64,000 nucleotides of DNA, taken from assembly GCA_032164245.1 (NCBI GenBank), contig JAVMKO010000002.1, positions 55,709,840 through 55,773,839 of the forward strand, given 5' to 3'. Below are positions 59,350 through 64,000 of this stretch, one piece after another. A program made the position numbers and the translations under genes. The notes below the pieces were generated by a model, which ran no database searches, had not been told where the DNA came from, and worked only from the letters and a program-made list of their open reading frames with translations. This DNA comes from Sternotherus odoratus (Eukaryota; Chordata; Testudines; Kinosternidae). Position 1 is the stretch's first letter; the number at the start of each line of letters is the position of its first letter.

Positions 59350-59690
59350 TGTGATGGGGTTTACGGCCCACACTAAGGTAAAAGGAGTGGTGGGGCCAGC
59401 CCCCAAACAGATGGGAAAACAGAAAGGGCTAGGGAGCAGCCCAGGGGAGCTGATGGAGTGGCAATCAGAAAGGACTGAACCCTCCTTGCCTCTCTCCCTT
59501 TGGGCTCTGGGTTTGGCTATCCTTCCCTCTTCCCCTGGCCTCCTGAGAGATCCGAAGGACTCTGGGGAGGCGACGAACTGTGGTTTGGCTACTGAGCCCC
59601 CAGACTGCCCATAAGAACCACTTTAAGGCTCAGAGAGACTATTTGGCCACAACCTGACCACTAGACTGCTGTCCCCTAAGTGTAGTCCAC
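59350..59690 (+). mobile_element. 3' LTR of the Gypsy element
   Basis: Starts TGTGATGGGG after the purine tract gagggggaaggtg (about 59336-59348). It shares its first 50 bp with the left remnant. The right border is uncertain; tgtcccctaagtgtagtcca near 59670-59690 is the last LTR-like part. Confidence 0.65.
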
Positions 59691-60999
59691 TACACTTCCC
59701 CAAAATCCATTGGCACTGAAAGACAATCCAATTAAGTAGGTATTTTTATGCCTTGTATCTCTCCAATCTGAGGCTCCAACAATAACATTCACATTTATTT
59801 TTGAAATTGAGGTGGCAGCTGTAACAGACTCACCAGTGAGCTGCTCTATAATATATTCACTATTAAATATTTCCAATACATTAGTGCCCAGAGGCTCCAT
59901 TATATGAGATGCTGTATCAACATACATGAATACAGTCCCTGTCTCAAGATTTTGAAATCCTAAGGCCTCAATCCCATAAACTGTTCTGCAGATTTGTGTA
60001 TCTTCACAGAACCCCAGTGACTTCAGTCAGTCACTGCACAGGCATACGGTAACACCAATGCAGAGCTTATTGGTGAATCTGGGATTTCATATCACTTTAC
60101 ATTTTAGGCCCCAACAAAAATGAAGACAACATACCAATCCTTTGCGTTGTTAATTTGTTGTCTGAGAAACATTCTATTAAATGGGTATTTTAAAAACTTT
60201 TCCTTTAGACTTCTTAATTAGAACAGCATGGATTTTTTGGCTAAACTATCTTGTATGCTACTCATATGTTTATTATAGCTCCTTGATAAATGGCTGCATA
60301 GGTCAGAGCTTAGTATACTAATGGAAGGAACAGTGTATGAAAGAGACTTTTTCTGTACCCTAAAACATGTTACCATTTGAACACTTTACGAACAAGTTGT
60401 GTTTATCACATCTGTACTGGTCTATGCTGTTGATCACAACTTGGCCATCAATGTCTAGTCCAACTTGACCTGGTCACAACCATGTTCAAACTTAAATTCT
60501 GAAGCACAGACAAGTCCAAAGAGAAACTAAAGAACATTAAGTAAACAGGAGGAGGTATAATTGGCTGATTATTCACATATAAAATTCTGAAAAGGACTCC
60601 ATGCCCATGCTAAAAATAGCATTTTTTTAAAAAATATAGAATATATTTTTGTGTCCAACTAGCCACAAATATTTAAATATTTTATCCTAGAGAAGTGCCT
60701 AAATTATTGAGGAGTACAAGATTCACTAAAAGTTAACCAGACTTCCTAAATCACTTGGATGCTTTTAAAAAATCCCACTCTAAAACAGTCACTAAAGTTA
60801 GTTTAAATTACTAACAGTAAACACATTTTTGCTGAGGGATCAAGGCATAACTCCTAATGCATTTCACCAATAGAATATAAAAGTATATTGTCCTCTGCCA
60901 CAATCCCATTCAAATTTAGTGTACATAATACAAAAATATGTTAGTGATATAACTGTACATCAAAAATACAACTTTAAATTACAGACATCTCAACTGGAA
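59691..60999. other. AT-rich DNA, nothing recognised
   Basis: No supported gene or defined repeat. Confidence 0.45.
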
Positions 61000-61079
61000 T
61001 AATGTGGATCTGAAATTAATCTGCAGCAGGAAATTCAGGATTAGGACTGAAATTCTAATCCGTTGTGTCCACAAGAAAC

Positions 61080-61450
61080 ACCAATTAGCATGTGATCTTT
61101 TGCATAGTATATCTGCAATATACAAGAGGGGTCTAGAGAATACCTGCCCTAAAGAGAAACTTTGTCTGAGGGAGTGTCACGAAAACAAAAAACTGCCCCC
61201 GTCTTGTCAAACAAAAGTGATCCACGCATTTATGACATCCAGACTCAACTACTGCAACTGCCATACCTGAGAACCAACATGACATTTGAAAAAATTCCAG
61301 CTGGTAAAGAATGTGCCTGTTTGCATGCTAACCAATTCAAATTGACACAAGCACGTTACCCCCCAGTGCTACAGACACTGTACTGGATTCCCATAGAACT
61401 CTGGATTAAATTTAAAGTCCAAAATGATCTTCAAAGCACTCACTGAAGAT
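61080..61450 (+). pseudogene. L2-like LINE reverse transcriptase C-terminal relic
   Basis: The plus strand encodes VIHAFMTSRLNYCNCHT (61219-61268), matching the conserved HAxVxSRLDYCN block near the C-terminal end of L2-type LINE reverse transcriptase. Further on, in another frame, TLYWIPIELWIKFKVQ (about 61375-61425) matches LHWLPVxxRIxFKxx. A shift or stop lies between. It is a 5'-truncated, inactive copy. Confidence 0.75.
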
Positions 61451-61595
61451 ACCTTAATAACCACTTCTTCACAAACAGAACATACCAGGAAAACTGAAAT
61501 CCTTCACGAACAATGGAATTTCAATAATGGATTGGAAGATATGTTAAAGCAGGGATAGAGCTTAGACACTTGGCTTGTTAATCCTTACTCACACA

Positions 61596-61935
61596 GAATC
61601 ATAGAGTTATAGAACTTGAAGGGACCTCGAGAGGTCATCTAGTCCAGTCCTCTGCATTCAAGGCAAAACTAAGTATTATCTAGTTATTTGTCATTTTGTA
61701 GGTGTGCAACTGATTGTTTCTTCCTAAGTGGAGTACTTTGCATTTGTTCTTACTGAATTTCATCCTACTTACTTCAAAACACTTCTCCAGTTTGTTCAGA
61801 TCATTTTGAATTTTATCCTTTCCTCCAAAGCACTTGCAACCCTTTCCAGCTTGGTATCATCCACAAACTTTATAAGTTTACTGTTTGCCATCTCAGAAGC
61901 AAATCAGCTTCTGTTGATAGTCCTTAGATTTTAAT
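61596..61935 (-). mobile_element. CR1 LINE 3' part
   Basis: The left part (cacagaatcatagagttata, then gggacctcgagaggtcatct) is the classic reverse CR1 3' end. The rest (gtggagtactttgcatttgt, tggtatcatccacaaacttt) matches reverse CR1 pol C-terminal sequence, so an internal segment is deleted. It is 5'-truncated. Confidence 0.85.
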
Positions 61936-62064
61936 GGTAGGGACTGGATGAAAAGTCTTCCTGGAGGAGGGTCTCCAACTCTGAGGCTCATTCCCTCTGT
62001 TGATTTGACCCAGTCCCAGTGTTTTCAGTTGTATGTCCCATCTGTTTAATCAGGCCTTAAGGTA

Positions 62065-62970
62065 GACAGACAGATTAAAAGGGAGCTTTATTATTTTCCA
62101 TTTGAGTGCAATTATTGTGGTGTCTAAATTGCTGGACACTTTAACTAACATATAGACCTTAAATGTATTGTAATTCATAAATGAACCTACAATATGTGAA
62201 ATGGGAACAAGTTTTTATGAACTGGAAAGTAAATAAAAACAAAACATGCTACTTTTGCATATGTAGCCCAAATTAGAATCTATTTTGGCATCTAGTATGT
62301 AAAGCTACTGTACAACCTTACCCATCTAAAATGAAGTATTAATGGCAAATTATATTGTTAACTACTTAAAGATCACCTGCATAGAAGGGAAAATTTTAAA
62401 TCCTGGTTGAAGTAATTATTAAAAATATTTGACAAGTAATAAAGCTAATGTTCATGACATGGTAAGAAAGACTCTAAAGCCAATTACATTGAAGTTTTTC
62501 TTTATAAGTTTTTCCTTTATCCAACTCCTTATACTGTAGGAACAAACAACATAAACCAGATGCCTTCATTTCAATTGGTTTATATTTGATATGTGTTTAT
62601 AGGATGAGCATTAACTATATAATTTAAGACAAAACCAAAGCATCCTAATGCTCATCTGAATTATCTAAATGAAATAGTATTCAAGACTGCATGATAAACA
62701 CTTTTCTTCCCAAAGCAGGAAACTTTAGTTAGAACACTATCTATACATGTTTAAACACTTTCAAAATATATTCTCTCTGTATTTCTTCAGGATCCTGCGT
62801 TATGCTATACCTTAAGCTGTGAAAGAAACCTAAGGCACGAAAGTGTCCTGAAACAGGGGTCTAGATGGTGGCTAAGTGGCATTTCTGAGGAGCCCCCAGT
62901 ATTACAGAGTGTGTCAGAGCAACTGTTTTGAGCAGAACTTTACTCTCTCAAACTCCATCAACAAAACTGC
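62065..62970 (-). other. Candidate 3' UTR of the unidentified minus-strand gene
   Basis: This follows the stop codon of the candidate terminal exon. It is AT-rich, contains no obvious transposon, and ends near an AATAAA. If the gene is real it would be a UTR of about 0.9 kb. It is inferred from position only. Confidence 0.3.
62087..62092 (-). promoter_or_regulatory. Candidate polyadenylation signal AATAAA
   Basis: Minus-strand AATAAA about 880 bases after the candidate stop codon, with a tctgtctgtc tract just beyond. It is chosen only for its position. Confidence 0.3.
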
Positions 62971-63203
62971 TTATTCCACGGGAGTTTTCATCAGAAATTC
63001 TGCAATGTGACTCTCAAGGTTTCTTGCATCCTCACTAACATAACCTTCAATGACTGGTTTATCACAAGTATTGACTGCATAATTTGCTACTAAAAATTCC
63101 CCCAAAAACTGTCTTTTATTACTACAACTATTACTTTCAAGGTATCCTTTTGAATTAAGTGATATATAAAAGAGTTCTATATCTGGCTCAATAACAAGAT
63201 TAA
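62971..63203 (-). CDS. Candidate terminal coding exon, unidentified protein
   Basis: The minus strand has an acceptor-like sequence (gtatatcattttag) and then 76 codons to a TAA at 62971-62973. The peptide is protein-like rather than repeat-like: it starts NLVIEPDIELFYISLN, has a mixed middle (RQFLGEFLVANYAVNTC), and ends with an amphipathic ARNLESHIAEFLMKTPVE. It enters in phase 1, which matches the donor phase of the candidate exon 483 bp upstream. No transposon family is recognised in it, and no membrane segment or signal peptide is seen. I do not recognise the protein. The open frame also extends upstream to an ATG at 63219, so a chance frame cannot be excluded. Confidence 0.45.
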
Positions 63204-63686
63204 CTAAAATGATATACAAAATTATAGGTCACTGTTAGAGATTATAATCTTTGGTAATAGCAGGATATGAGGGGACTGTTCATATCTTGACTTTTCCAGA
63301 AAGGAAGAGCTTAAAACCCTGGTATAAAAGAATTGGGTCATTTTGCATACACGAAACAATTTTAAACAAGTAATGTCTATTCATACATTTACTCTATATA
63401 AGGAAAGGAAGTTCCCATTTTAATACTCAAATCATTAGGATTGTAATTTGTAAAAAGCTTATTGAAATTTTTTCTTCTTCCATATATTCTCTACAAAAGA
63501 CGGTATTATACACCAAGCAGATGTATTCTGAAAATGTTTAATGAACCACTGGAAGTCCATCACTGCAACTCCCGAAAAAGAGACTGTTTACAATAGATCA
63601 CAAAAAGCTACTCAATTGCTTTCAATTTAGGAAATTATTTTAACAAACTGTACTTCATCAAGAACAAAGAACTGTATTACCACCAC

Positions 63687-63776
63687 CTGCATTGTGCTTG
63701 CCAGCATTCATCAACCTTTTCAACAGAGGAAGAGGGTTGACCTGATTTTCAAGCATTATGTTTCTACGACGCTGCA
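63687..63776 (-). CDS. Candidate internal coding exon, unidentified protein
   Basis: The minus strand reads an acceptor with a pyrimidine-rich tract (ttcatcctattcag) followed by 90 bp open in one frame: QRRRNIMLENQVNPLP, then LLKRLMNAGKHNA. It ends at CAG followed by GTGGTG, a moderate donor. Both borders are phase 1, and 90 bp keeps the frame. Joining to 62971-63203 makes one Val codon at the junction. Upstream exons would lie beyond the window. The short length means that chance remains possible. Confidence 0.35.
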
Positions 63777-64000
63777 CTGAATAGGATGAAGTATTCCACA
63801 AGAATTAATCTCAGTGTCTAAGGAACAAGCTTTGTTTCTCATCACTAGAAATTCATCTTAAAACAAGCAGTTCTATGCATTTTCCAGAAGCAGGGGGAAA
63901 AGGGCATTCAGGTTCAGAGCAGTTATAATTAGGGGATAATATTAGGCAACCTATGTATCAGAACAATTTTTAGCAAAAAGGAAGTTGGTAAGCCATATGG
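63777..64000. other. Window end, nothing definite
   Basis: No further exon with a matching phase is supported between 63777 and the end. Confidence 0.4.

Larger units (their letters stand above)
56551..59690 (+). mobile_element. Decayed Ty3/Gypsy (Gmr1-like) retrotransposon
   Basis: Left LTR remnant begins TGTGAGGGGGTCTACGG (56551); right LTR begins TGTGATGGGGTTTACGG (59350) after a purine tract. Between them are, in order, a capsid piece, a zinc-knuckle and protease piece, a reverse transcriptase piece and RNase H. RNase H runs to within about 100 bp of the 3' LTR with no integrase after it. In Gmr1-like Gypsy elements integrase lies before the reverse transcriptase; here that segment (about 57550-58250) is mostly deleted or unrecognisable. 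Many stops and shifts show that it is inactive. Right LTR end and target duplication are unclear. Confidence 0.75.

Overview
The window is vertebrate nuclear DNA, most likely from a cryptodiran turtle. This rests on repeat content: two tRNA-derived SINEs of the turtle Cry type (33350 and 52573), many CR1 retrotransposon tails ending in the usual tcatagaatcatag-like sequence, Penelope-like elements, Harbinger-type MITEs, Tigger and hAT elements, and Ty3/Gypsy relics. Species cannot be read from the sequence. There are no bacterial operons, no CRISPR array and no clear multi-exon gene across the first 62 kb. The background is AT-rich, and nearly every GC-rich island is a transposable element.

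Layout. 0-9 kb: a hAT tail, AT-rich unique DNA, a solo LTR with a 50-bp minisatellite (4742-5529), and two Penelope-like fragments in opposite orientation, one split by a Harbinger-type MITE. 9-20 kb: a palindromic hAT MITE, a Tigger end, an LTR/leader fragment with a primer-binding-site-like motif, two CR1 copies (one with a solo LTR inside it) and a PIF/Harbinger transposase relic. 20-36 kb: a complete non-autonomous Tigger, an L2-like endonuclease relic, several MITEs, CR1 tails, a SINE, and a hAT element inserted in a CR1. 36.5-38.5 kb: a GC-rich array that switches strand bias twice, followed by a 46-bp minisatellite. 38.5-48.6 kb: AT-rich DNA with almost no recognisable features. 48.6-51.9 kb: three GC-rich transposable elements in a row (hAT, LTR, hAT), each with an exact target-site duplication. 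52-59.7 kb: SINE, a second hAT in the same CR1 site as the first, a 5S rRNA-derived sequence, another hAT, and a decayed Ty3/Gypsy element whose RNase H abuts the 3' LTR (Gmr1-like arrangement). 59.7-64 kb: AT-rich DNA with L2 and CR1 remnants.

The only candidate host coding sequence is at the far right on the minus strand: a possible 90-bp internal exon (63687-63776) and a terminal exon (62971-63203). They have matching splice phase, GT-AG borders, a stop codon and a downstream AATAAA. I do not recognise the protein. The rest is best read as intergenic or intronic DNA shaped by layered transposon insertion. Most open frames above 100 codons are products of GC-rich repeats.
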